From an uncultured Oscillospiraceae bacterium (GTDB lineage Bacteria > Bacillota > Clostridia > Oscillospirales > Oscillospiraceae): 11,287 nt of DNA. A program made the translations under genes and the position numbers. Positions 1-5,734 of this stretch are shown piece by piece (the first letter of the stretch is position 1; each line of letters begins with the position of its first letter). The notes below the pieces were generated by a model. It did no database searches and was not told the DNA's origin. It saw only the letters and a program-made list of their open reading frames with translations. The stretch is taken from positions 1 to 11,287 of the forward strand of contig CAJUSE010000044.1 of the NCBI GenBank assembly GCA_910588975.1. The letters are read 5' to 3'.

Positions 1-160
1 GTCCCCCTCCCTTGGTCGTCGAGAGGGGGTTCAGGGGGAGAGAGAGTCGAAACTCTCTCCCCCTGGCATCTTTCGGGGGGTCTGGGGGGCTACTTTCTCT
101 GGGAGAAAGTAGCCCCCCAGGTCCACCCACCCGAAGGGGTGGCACCATCTACAAAAAATC
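1..160 (+). repeat. Folded dispersed repeat, copy 1 (left end cut by window)
   Basis: This non-coding block contains three successive hairpins. Hairpin 1 (32-65) has arms CAGGGGGAGAGAG and CTCTCTCCCCCTG. Hairpin 2 (82-120) is a perfect 18-bp stem around the loop TGG. Hairpin 3 (123-142) is CCACCC against GGGTGG. The same order of elements, with the linker GGCATCTTTCGGG between hairpins 1 and 2, recurs at 3362-3520 and, inverted, at 11211-11287. The block ends about 40 bases before the ribosome binding site of the gene at 199, and I see no clear promoter in it. The short open frames across it are shadows of the hairpins and have no ribosome binding site. Confidence 0.8.
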
Positions 161-198
161 GTGCCCACTGGCCCAACCCAAGAAAGGAGGCCTGACCC

Positions 199-723
199 AT
201 GGAAAAAGACAGATCCCTTTTCGAGTCCCTCCTCTGGACCCTGGGTGCCATCGCCGTGGTGGCCCTTGTATGGTGGGCCAATCTGCACTGGGGAAACAAC
301 TTTTTTCGCCTTTTTACCTTCGGTCACCTCGCCGGTGGCCCGCAGCTGGCCGTCACCGGGGTCTACCTCCTGTTCTGGTTTCTGTTCACCCTCCGCTCCG
401 GTGGCCGGGGCACTATGGCCGGCGTGGCCGTGGGCGTGGCCCTGTTCCATCTTGTCTATGCTTTAAGTGCCCTTTTTGTCTACTGCGACTGGAGCTTCCT
501 CGCCGAGTTGGGGGCCATCGGCACCCTGGCCACCTTCGGCCACGCTCTGATGGTCCTCTCTCCTTTGGCTTGCTGGCTGGAGCCCAAAACCTGTCTGCTG
601 GCCGGGGTGATGGGCAGCTTTATTTGGACCCTGGGGGCCGTGGCCTGGGTCTACCTCCGCCGGGCCGAGGCCCGGGACAACCGCTACAAAGGCCCCACCC
701 CGCCCCATGAAATGAAAAAGTAG
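199..723 (+). CDS. Small five-span membrane protein, unknown function
   Basis: The product is 174 residues long and very hydrophobic. I see five likely membrane spans at about residues 11-28, 48-66, 72-95, 103-124 and 132-153, with a short basic, proline-containing tail (RRAEARDNRYKG...). The start is supported by AAAGGAGG at 183-190, 8 bases upstream. There is no signal peptidase site and no catalytic motif that I recognise. Spans 2-5 with short loops resemble small uncharacterised clostridial integral membrane proteins, but I cannot name a family. It is transcribed toward mnmA, and the two genes converge on the hairpin at 785-817. The gene stands alone and the folded repeat lies directly upstream, so its promoter must lie within or beyond that repeat. 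That it is a real gene is well supported; its function is unknown. Confidence 0.8.
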   Translation: MEKDRSLFESLLWTLGAIAVVALVWWANLHWGNNFFRLFTFGHLAGGPQLAVTGVYLLFWFLFTLRSGGRGTMAGVAVGVALFHLVYALSALFVYCDWSFLAELGAIGTLATFGHALMVLSPLACWLEPKTCLLAGVMGSFIWTLGAVAWVYLRRAEARDNRYKGPTPPHEMKK

Positions 724-780
724 GTGCCGGCTTCTGTGCCGGGCCGATACCATCCACCCCTGCAAAAAGTCATGCCCCCT

Positions 781-817
781 ACAAAAGCGAGCCGCCCCGA
801 TCTGGGGCGGCTCGCTT
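781..817 (-). terminator. Intrinsic terminator of mnmA
   Basis: A 14-bp perfect stem (785-798 with 804-817; arms AAGCGAGCCGCCCC and GGGGCGGCTCGCTT) has a 5-base loop. On the minus strand it starts inside the TAA stop codon of mnmA and is followed by TTTTG. On the plus strand the T tail is poor, so it mainly ends the mnmA transcript but could also slow convergent transcripts from 199-723. Confidence 0.85.
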
Positions 818-1847
818 ATCTACCTTCGATCCAGGCGCTGCCCAGCACGGTGTCGCCGTCGTAAAAGACGGCCAGCTGGCCCGGGGTGGGGGCCCGGACC
901 CCCTCCGGGCACTGGGCCAGCACCCCGCCCCCCTCTGTGGGGGTGATGATGCAGGGGCTCTCGCCCCTGGCGTGGCGGAACTTGGCGGTGACCTCCCGTG
1001 GCCCCGTCAGCTCCGAAATGGCGATCCAGTTGGGGCGGCTGCACACCACCCAGTGGGCCACCAGGTCGCTGCCATCGGAGAGGGTGACGGTGTTTTCCCC
1101 CGGGGCGATGGCCGAGACGTAGTATCGGTGGGGCCCCGATACCCCCAGGCCCTTGCCCTGCCCCAGGGTGTAGTGGTGGATGCCCTTGTGCCGGCCCAGC
1201 ACGGCCCCCCCTGGGCTCACAAAGTCCCCCGGGGGCGAGGTGGCCCCCCGCCGGTCCAGCCAGGCGGCATAGTCGTTGTCGGGGATGAAGCAGATCTCCA
1301 TGGAGTCGGCCTTGTGGGCCACCTCCAGCCCCAGTTCCTCCGCCCGGGATCGGACAACGGCCTTGGCCTCCAGCTCTCCCAGGGGGAAGACCACCCGGCT
1401 CAAAATGTCCTGGCCCAGCCGGGCGAGCAGATAGGACTGGTCGTTGCCCGCCAGCCCCTTGCGGAGCAGGGCCCGGCCGTTTTCCCCACGGCCAGTGCGG
1501 GCATAATGGCCGGTGGCGATCTGCTCCGCTCCCACCTCATCGGCCAGGGAGAGCAGAGCGGGGAACTTCACCAGGGGGTTGCACACGGCGCAGGGCAGGG
1601 GGGTCCGGCCCGAGAGATAGGCCTGGGCAAAGGGGGCCTTCACGTGCTCCTCCAGGGCCTGGGACACGTCCATCACATGAAATTCCAGCCCCAGCTGCCG
1701 GGCCAGGGCGGCGGCATCCGCCTCCCCGGTGGCCTCGGGCCCAATGGACAGGTAGAGGGCGATGACCTCATACTCCTCCCGAAGCAGGGCAGCCGCCAGG
1801 GCCGAATCCACCCCCCCGGACAGCCCCAATACGATCTTCGACTTCAA
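816..1847 (-). CDS. mnmA: tRNA-specific 2-thiouridylase MnmA
   Basis: MnmA activates the C2 carbonyl of the wobble uridine (U34) of Lys, Glu and Gln tRNAs with ATP and inserts sulfur delivered by a cysteine desulfurase relay. The protein has 343 residues, slightly short for the family. Visible motifs are the PP-loop SGGVDS (10-15), GRTPLPCAVCN with the likely nucleophile Cys86, ATGHYAR (111-117), GNDQSYLL (134-141), and DSMEICFI with the second catalytic cysteine Cys186. HYTLGQGKGLG (225-235) replaces the usual HYT-GQRKGL, so a normally conserved Arg is Gly. The start is TTG at 1847: the PP-loop lies only ten residues in, no ATG fits, and AGGAGG sits 9 bases upstream. The 93-bp AT-rich gap to luxC shows no convincing promoter or terminator, so the gene may be cotranscribed with luxC. 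Confidence 0.93.
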   Translation of the reverse strand: MKSKIVLGLSGGVDSALAAALLREEYEVIALYLSIGPEATGEADAAALARQLGLEFHVMDVSQALEEHVKAPFAQAYLSGRTPLPCAVCNPLVKFPALLSLADEVGAEQIATGHYARTGRGENGRALLRKGLAGNDQSYLLARLGQDILSRVVFPLGELEAKAVVRSRAEELGLEVAHKADSMEICFIPDNDYAAWLDRRGATSPPGDFVSPGGAVLGRHKGIHHYTLGQGKGLGVSGPHRYYVSAIAPGENTVTLSDGSDLVAHWVVCSRPNWIAISELTGPREVTAKFRHARGESPCIITPTEGGGVLAQCPEGVRAPTPGQLAVFYDGDTVLGSAWIEGR

Positions 1848-1940
1848 TCCCTTCGCCCTCCTTTTCTCATAAATTTAATGAAACTTTGTGCAAAAAGCGG
1901 ATATTTTCATCCCTTTTATAACAATATCCTGCTTTTATCT

Positions 1941-3200
1941 TCACTGCTCCACGTCCACGATGCGGGTGTACCGCCGCAGGGGATATTCTCCGTCGTGGCC
2001 CTCCCCGGGGAAGGTATCGGAGAGGCTCCCCGCCCCGGTGATGCGGGTCAGCCCCGCTCGGATGAGCAGGTCGGTCAGCTCCTCCCGCTCCCCGTCCGGG
2101 CAGATGAGCCCGGCGGTCTGGAGCCGGCCCTTCTGACGGCGGAGGGCGGGCAGCAATTCCTTTTTGGGCAGCAGCTTCACCAGCACGTTGCCCTCCATGG
2201 GGGAGAGCTCCAGCTCCCGGTCGGGGCGCAGGATGAGGGCGCAGCCACGGCCTGCAAAAAGCCGCTCATTTCCCGCTTTTTTGTCCAAAATCCGCTCCAA
2301 AAGAGCGGTGTACCCGCTCAAAGAGGCCTGTGCGCCACCCCATTTGGGCCGGTTTTGGGCGGCCTGGGCCTCCAAAATGGGCAGAAAAACCCGACAAAAG
2401 TCCCCTCCCGCCCCCCAATTTTCCTCATTTAAGAAGATAGTTTGGCAGGAGGAGCACAGCCGCTGACTGGTGGTGATGATGTGTTGGGCCAGGGCGGTGA
2501 GCTCCTCCTGGGTGGGCCGGCCGGAGAGGTAGACAAAGCCCAGCCGGTGGCCCCACTCTATGAGCTTACACCCGGCGGGGGCCAGAGCCCGGATGCCTGT
2601 CACCGCCCCCTCACTTCCCCAGGTGATAATTCCGTCGCAGAGGGCGGCCAGCCGGGAGAGGGTCTCCCGGTCGGAGGAGGGCAGGTCGAAGGCGTAGACG
2701 AAGGGGGCCAGCTCCGGGGCCTGGTCGGTGAGTAGCTTCAGGGCGGTCATGGACAGGCCCTTGTCCCCCCGAGGCAGCTTGAGCAGGTTCACGTTGCCGG
2801 TGAGCAGGCCCTCCACCACGCTGTACACCGGCAGGCCGGGCATATTGCCGGCGGCCACGTGGAGCAGAGTGCCCAGCGGGGCCAGGCGGGCGGTGGTCCG
2901 GGCCATGGGCCGGGGGGTGAAGGGGGCCTCCCCCAGCTCGGTGCGGAGCTTTTCTTCCAAGGTCTCCCGGCTCAGCAGGGGGAGCAGGTCGGCAAGGCGG
3001 GTCCCCGCCGGCAGGTACTGCTTCAGCAGGTCGTCAAATTCGCCCCCCGCCAGCCGGCGGCCCAGGGTGTCCAGGGCAGCGATGACGGTCTCCGGGGCGA
3101 GGGTACGGGTGGCCCGGGTCTCGTTGATCTCCCCCTCCAGCCCCGCCAGCAGGCCGGGGAGGGCAGAGTCGGGGAGCAGTTGTCCATGGGCGAAGATCAT
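1941..3200 (-). CDS. LuxC-like acyl-CoA / acyl-protein reductase
   Basis: This 419-residue protein belongs to the LuxC acyl-CoA reductase family (aldehyde dehydrogenase fold). In luminous bacteria LuxC takes an acyl group from LuxE and reduces it to a fatty aldehyde with NADPH. An N-terminal family region is followed by HVAAGNMPGLPVYSVVEGLL (114-133) and GNVNLLKLPRGD (135-146), a typical nucleotide-binding stretch, then TWGSEGAV (193-200). The motif TSQRLCSSCQ (244-253) matches the LuxC active-site CSSPQ pattern, making Cys249 the probable nucleophile. I chose the ATG at 3200 because AAGGAGG lies 6 bases upstream. A longer start at 3257 would add a repeat-derived leader. Residues about 258-318 use more A/T-ending codons than the rest. 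The luxE-like gene lies upstream across a hairpin-rich spacer. The substrate is unknown, and no luciferase gene is nearby. Confidence 0.85.
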   Translation of the reverse strand: MIFAHGQLLPDSALPGLLAGLEGEINETRATRTLAPETVIAALDTLGRRLAGGEFDDLLKQYLPAGTRLADLLPLLSRETLEEKLRTELGEAPFTPRPMARTTARLAPLGTLLHVAAGNMPGLPVYSVVEGLLTGNVNLLKLPRGDKGLSMTALKLLTDQAPELAPFVYAFDLPSSDRETLSRLAALCDGIITWGSEGAVTGIRALAPAGCKLIEWGHRLGFVYLSGRPTQEELTALAQHIITTSQRLCSSCQTIFLNEENWGAGGDFCRVFLPILEAQAAQNRPKWGGAQASLSGYTALLERILDKKAGNERLFAGRGCALILRPDRELELSPMEGNVLVKLLPKKELLPALRRQKGRLQTAGLICPDGEREELTDLLIRAGLTRITGAGSLSDTFPGEGHDGEYPLRRYTRIVDVEQ

Positions 3201-3244
3201 AGTAGACCTCCTTGGGAGTGAAAAATGAAAAGTGAAAAAGCTAC

Positions 3245-3273
3245 GGGCCGGGCACACAGTGTGCGCCCCTACA
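3245..3273 (+). repeat. Small palindromic repeat R1
   Basis: Arms GGGCACACA and TGTGCGCCC surround a single central G, with one mismatch, preceded by GGGCC and followed by CTACAA. It shares this pattern with R2 (3528-3553) and R3 (8222-8250): 9-base arms, a 1-base centre, and CTACA flanking the right arm. Confidence 0.7.
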
Positions 3274-3361
3274 ATGTATTACCCCCCGTGCCCGGAAGCC
3301 TGCTACGAAGTGCAGGCTGGAGGCCAACAAAGCCGAAATAGGACAACCCTGGGGTGTTTCC

Positions 3362-3520
3362 AAAGAGGGGCGACCGCAGTCGGTCCCTCTTTGGTCGTCA
3401 AGAGGGGGTCCAGGGGGAGACCATCGAAAGTCTCCCCCTGGCATCTTTCGGGAGGCCTGGGGTGGCCGCTTTCTCTGGGAGAAAGCGGTCCCCCAGAAGG
3501 TCCCCACCCTCCAGGGGTGG
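3362..3520 (+). repeat. Folded dispersed repeat, copy 2
   Basis: This copy has the same three hairpins and linkers as copy 1. Hairpin 1 (3411-3430) has 10-11 bp with the inner pair GAC/GTC. Hairpin 2 (3457-3496) ends in GCCGCTTTCTC against GAGAAAGCGGT. Hairpin 3 (3504-3520) is CCACCC/GGGTGG. A further bulged stem at 3362-3392 precedes the shared stretch TTGGTCGTC-AGAGGGGGT. It sits between the luxE-like and luxC-like genes. Compared with copy 1, stem bases differ on both sides so that pairing is kept. Confidence 0.8.
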
Positions 3521-3527
3521 AAATTCC

Positions 3528-3553
3528 CAGGCGCACAGTGTGCGCCCCTACAA
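3528..3553 (+). repeat. Small palindromic repeat R2
   Basis: Arms GGCGCACA (3530-3537) and TGTGCGCC (3539-3546) form a perfect 8-bp inverted repeat around a single G, followed by CCTACAA. It directly follows folded repeat copy 2 and is nearly identical to R1 at the other end of the same spacer. Confidence 0.75.
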
Positions 3554-3596
3554 GACCATACCATAACCAAGGAAATTGCAAATTTGTAAGGGGCGG

Positions 3597-4712
3597 TCAC
3601 TCGATACCCAGCAGCTCGGCGGCGCCGGCGGCGCAGGTGGTGATGTCGGCCATGCCCACCCGGCCCAGGATGGTGAGGTAGGGGCTTTTGAGCCCGCAGG
3701 GGCAATTCTTTCCCGGGGTGAGATAGCCCAGATCGTCGGTCATGACGCTGAGGGTGGGGGTGGCCTTCATCAAAGGGGTGATAAGGTTAATGAGCCCCAC
3801 CTGGCCCATGGGCAGGGGCTCCAGGGTGTCCGGGTCCCGGATGATGACCCGGGCATAGATGGGGATATGGAAGTGGTGGTTTTTGCAGGTATTGTAGAAA
3901 ATGGGATGCTCCACCGCCCCGAAGAGCTCATTGATGTGGTCCTCCTTCACCCCCAGCACCTTTTCGGCCAGGGCGTAGAGGGTGGGCTTGTCCACCTCCT
4001 GGGCGTAGTGCTGCTTCCAGCCCCCCGCCAGGATGATGCGGGAGCCGGGGCGCAGCTTCACCCGATAGCCCAGCTCCTCCATCCGGCGCAGGCCGAAGTA
4101 GAGATAGGAGGGAAAGCCGATGATGCGGGTGGGGAAGGGGCTGCGGGCGTAGCGTTTGAGGGCGGCGGCCACGCTGTCCAGATCGGGCAGGTACTCCCCT
4201 CCCTGCCGCTTCAGGGCGTAGGTCCGGCCCAGGGGCGGGGAGAAAAAGGTGAGGCCGAACATGGTCCGGGTGACCCCGGTGTGGTTGTCCCTGTGGGGCT
4301 GATAGCCCAGCACCACGCAGTGGCTGGGCACCGGGGAGACAAGGCCGTGCCAGGCCCCCAGCCGCATGACCATGGGGGCCTCGGCCAGGATACAGCCCCA
4401 GTCGAAACCGATCTGGCTGAATTTACCGCTGGTGCCCGAGGAGGTCACCTTCATGGCAAAGCGCTCCTCCGGCATGGAAAACAGGGTCCGTCGCTTGAAA
4501 AAGAGAGTGGGCAGAACGGGGATCTTATGGAGGTCCTCTATGGTTTTCAGCTGGTCAGGGGTGAAGCCCTGGTGGGCACAGATGGCGGCGTAGTCGGGGC
4601 AGTGGGCGATGTGGTAGGCGGCATTGTCCCGGCAGGCACACAGAAAGGCAGCGTCAGAGCGGGGCAGGTCGTAGATATGGGTGTGCCAAAAGAGCGCTTG
4701 GCGAGGGTCCAT
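3597..4712 (-). CDS. LuxE-like acyl-protein synthetase
   Basis: The 371-residue product is close to the length of LuxE, which activates a fatty acid with ATP to an acyl-adenylate, loads it on its own cysteine, and passes it to LuxC for reduction. Visible features are the adenylate-forming motif TSSGTSGKFSQIGFD (90-104), GFPSYLYFGLRRMEELGY (199-216), ILAGGWK (227-233), NELFGAVEHP (261-270), DDLGYLT (326-332), a CPCG pair (337-340), and TTCAAGAAELLGIE at the C-terminus. Cys360 is placed like the acyl-accepting cysteine near the end of LuxE. The ATG at 4712 follows GGAGG about 8 bases upstream and a sigma-A promoter, whereas an open frame to 5063 overlaps the divergent recombinase and is not used. 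The LuxE assignment is firm at family level. The acid substrate cannot be read from the sequence. Confidence 0.87.
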   Translation of the reverse strand: MDPRQALFWHTHIYDLPRSDAAFLCACRDNAAYHIAHCPDYAAICAHQGFTPDQLKTIEDLHKIPVLPTLFFKRRTLFSMPEERFAMKVTSSGTSGKFSQIGFDWGCILAEAPMVMRLGAWHGLVSPVPSHCVVLGYQPHRDNHTGVTRTMFGLTFFSPPLGRTYALKRQGGEYLPDLDSVAAALKRYARSPFPTRIIGFPSYLYFGLRRMEELGYRVKLRPGSRIILAGGWKQHYAQEVDKPTLYALAEKVLGVKEDHINELFGAVEHPIFYNTCKNHHFHIPIYARVIIRDPDTLEPLPMGQVGLINLITPLMKATPTLSVMTDDLGYLTPGKNCPCGLKSPYLTILGRVGMADITTCAAGAAELLGIE

Positions 4713-4733
4713 ACACTCACCTCCGTTTTCTCT

Positions 4734-4762
4734 ATCATAACGCATTCGAGAACATTCCACAA
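4734..4762 (-). promoter_or_regulatory. Sigma-A promoter of the luxE-like gene
   Basis: On the minus strand there is TTGTGG (4757-4762), a 17-base spacer, then TATGAT (4734-4739), about 20 bases before the GGAGG/ATG start at 4712. Both boxes and the spacing are close to the sigma-A consensus, and the start is well placed for a short leader. Confidence 0.65.
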
Positions 4763-4813
4763 GAGGGAGCAGCACTTTTGGTCGCCACGGCGCTATTTCA
4801 TCTGTGCCAAACA

Positions 4814-4859
4814 AACAGGAAGGGCGTGGTGCTTTCATACCACGCCCTTTTATCCTGTT
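4814..4859. repeat. Hairpin repeat H, copy A (terminator-like, orphan position)
   Basis: The core stem (4822-4847) is GGGCGTGGTGC against ATACCACGCCC around TTTC, extended by AACAGGA/TCCTGTT arms and followed by TTTTATCC. A near-identical hairpin at 6562-6587 is a convincing terminator. Here, though, it lies between two divergent genes where no transcript obviously needs ending. It may be an attenuator in the recombinase leader, a relic of an older gene order, or a boundary of the inserted island. Confidence 0.7.
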
Positions 4860-4931
4860 TTCCTTTTCGGCCTGCCTCCGTTGTGGTACAACCAGGGGGG
4901 CGCCCTCGCCCCGGAAAGGGAGAGATATTGT

Positions 4932-5553
4932 ATGCCAACCACCTATGCCTATGTCCGGGTCTCCACCGCAGAGCAAAACGAGGCCCGGCAGCTGGATGCT
5001 CTGGGGGGCCTTGTGCCCCCCGATCGGGTCTTTCTGGACAAGCAGTCGGGCAAGGACTTTCAACGGCCCCAGTACCAGCGGCTCCTCCGCCGTATCCGGG
5101 CAGGAGATACACTCTACATCAAAAGCATCGACCGCCTGGGGCGAAACTACGGGGACATTCTGGACCAGTGGCGCCGGCTCACCAAGGAGATCGGGGCGGA
5201 CATCGTTGTGCTGGACATGCCCTTGCTGGACACCCGCCGGGGCAAGGACCTGATGGGCACCTTTTTAAGCGACATCGTTCTCCAGCTTCTGTCCTTCGTG
5301 GCCGAGAATGAGCGGGCCAACATCCGCCAGCGTCAGGCCGAGGGGATCGCCGCCGCCAGGGCCAGGGGGGGTCCGGCTGGGCCGTCCGCCCCGCCCTCTG
5401 CCCCGCAATTTCCACCCTGTCCGCCGGGCCTGGCGGGGCAAGCAGCTGACCCTGCGGCAGGCAGCGGCCGCCTGCCACCTGCCTCCCAGCACCTTCTATT
5501 GCAAGGTTTTGCAGTGGGAGAAAAAGGGGCAGAAAAAAAGCCCGGGTGTTTGA
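4932..5553 (+). pseudogene. Small serine recombinase (resolvase/invertase), split by +1 frameshift
   Basis: The first 146 residues form a serine recombinase catalytic domain. YVRVSTAEQ carries Arg9 and nucleophile Ser11, KSIDRLGRN (64-72) carries the conserved arginines, and LSFVAENERANIRQRQAEG (120-138) is the long E helix. At the G7 run 5365-5371 the frame breaks. The frame one base on continues as VRLGRP..., the usual hinge, then a helix-turn-helix (KQLTLRQAAAACHLPPSTFY) and stops at 5551-5553. Removing one G gives 206 residues, a normal length for the family. Read unshifted, the protein would gain about 100 proline/glycine-rich residues and lose its DNA-binding domain. GGGAGAG about 8 bases before ATG 4932 is the ribosome site. 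The gene may be dead, phase-variable by slippage, or carry a sequencing error. Confidence 0.85.
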
Positions 5554-5679
5554 AAAAGTGTACTTTTTCAAACGCTCCCGGACCCCTCGACAAAGTTAAT
5601 GATACCGCACAAAATCGGCCAAGTCAAGTGCTTTTTGCCCCCAATCACGCTCCCTGTTCCCTACTTTGAAAAAGTACAC
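5548..5679. repeat. 26-bp palindrome with inverted half-copy downstream
   Basis: Arms GTTTGAAAAAGT (5548-5559) and ACTTTTTCAAAC (5562-5573) are perfectly complementary around a 2-base GT centre. The recombinase stop codon TGA lies inside the left arm. Fifteen bases of the right part (GTGTACTTTTTCAAA, 5558-5572) recur exactly in inverted orientation at 5665-5679. Twelve-base arms flanking a dinucleotide suit a serine recombinase crossover site, but a transcription-ending or dispersed palindrome is equally possible. Confidence 0.75.
5599..5627 (-). promoter_or_regulatory. Strong sigma-A-like promoter antisense to the recombinase
   Basis: On the minus strand there is TTGACT (5622-5627), a 17-base spacer and TATCAT (5599-5604), one of the best promoter matches in the window. 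A transcript would start near 5592, pass through the palindrome at 5548-5573, meet T-rich stretches (TTTTTTT at about 5533-5539 on the minus strand) and run antisense to the recombinase. No minus-strand gene follows. Confidence 0.5.
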
Positions 5680-5734
5680 CTTTCCAAGCCGCCCGGCTCC
5701 AACGGCAGCAAAAAAAGACCTGGAGGGACATGAA

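Larger units (their letters stand above)
3201..3596. other. Hairpin-rich intergenic block between luxE-like and luxC-like genes
   Basis: No gene is seen in these 396 bases. In order there are: A-rich near-tandem units resembling GAAAAGT (about 3219-3239); an inverted repeat CCGGGCAC/GTGCCCGG around small palindrome R1 (3248-3296); a perfect 7-bp stem AGCCTGC/GCAGGCT (3297-3318); a stem with a bulge, AAAGAGGG...ACCG (3362-3392); folded repeat copy 2; palindrome R2; and imperfect arms CGCCCCTACAA (3543-3553) and TTGTAAGGGGCG (3584-3595) next to the luxE stop. A weak minus-strand promoter candidate (TTACAA, 18-base spacer, TATGGT, about 3560-3589) could serve luxC. Without it luxC would need read-through across all these stems. 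Confidence 0.75.

Noticed and set aside
1866..1893. Promoter TTGCAC-N16-TATGAG before mnmA
   Set aside because: Transcription would begin inside the AGGAGG ribosome site (1857-1862), so it could not serve mnmA.
972..2432. 486-residue plus-strand open frame across mnmA and luxC
   Set aside because: It spans two opposite-strand genes and their gap, with no ribosome site and shadow-like composition.
3201..3257. Longer luxC start at 3257
   Set aside because: The extra 19 residues come from A-rich spacer sequence, while AAGGAGG is correctly spaced for the ATG at 3200.
3201..3596. CRISPR array
   Set aside because: The repeats are palindromic, of different types and unevenly spaced, with no cas genes.
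1941..4712. A bioluminescence operon
   Set aside because: Only LuxE- and LuxC-like genes are present. No luciferase subunits, LuxD or flavin reductase are seen in the window.
3576..4931. Very long plus-strand open frame running antisense to the luxE-like gene into the recombinase
   Set aside because: It has no ribosome site or family motif before 4932, and it mirrors a well-supported minus-strand gene in GC-rich DNA. Only the part from ATG 4932 is real.
5179..5571. Minus-strand frame starting with the peptide MKKYTF near the antisense promoter
   Set aside because: Its opening residues are only the translation of the palindrome and occur again at 5666. There is no ribosome site and the rest is antisense to the recombinase.
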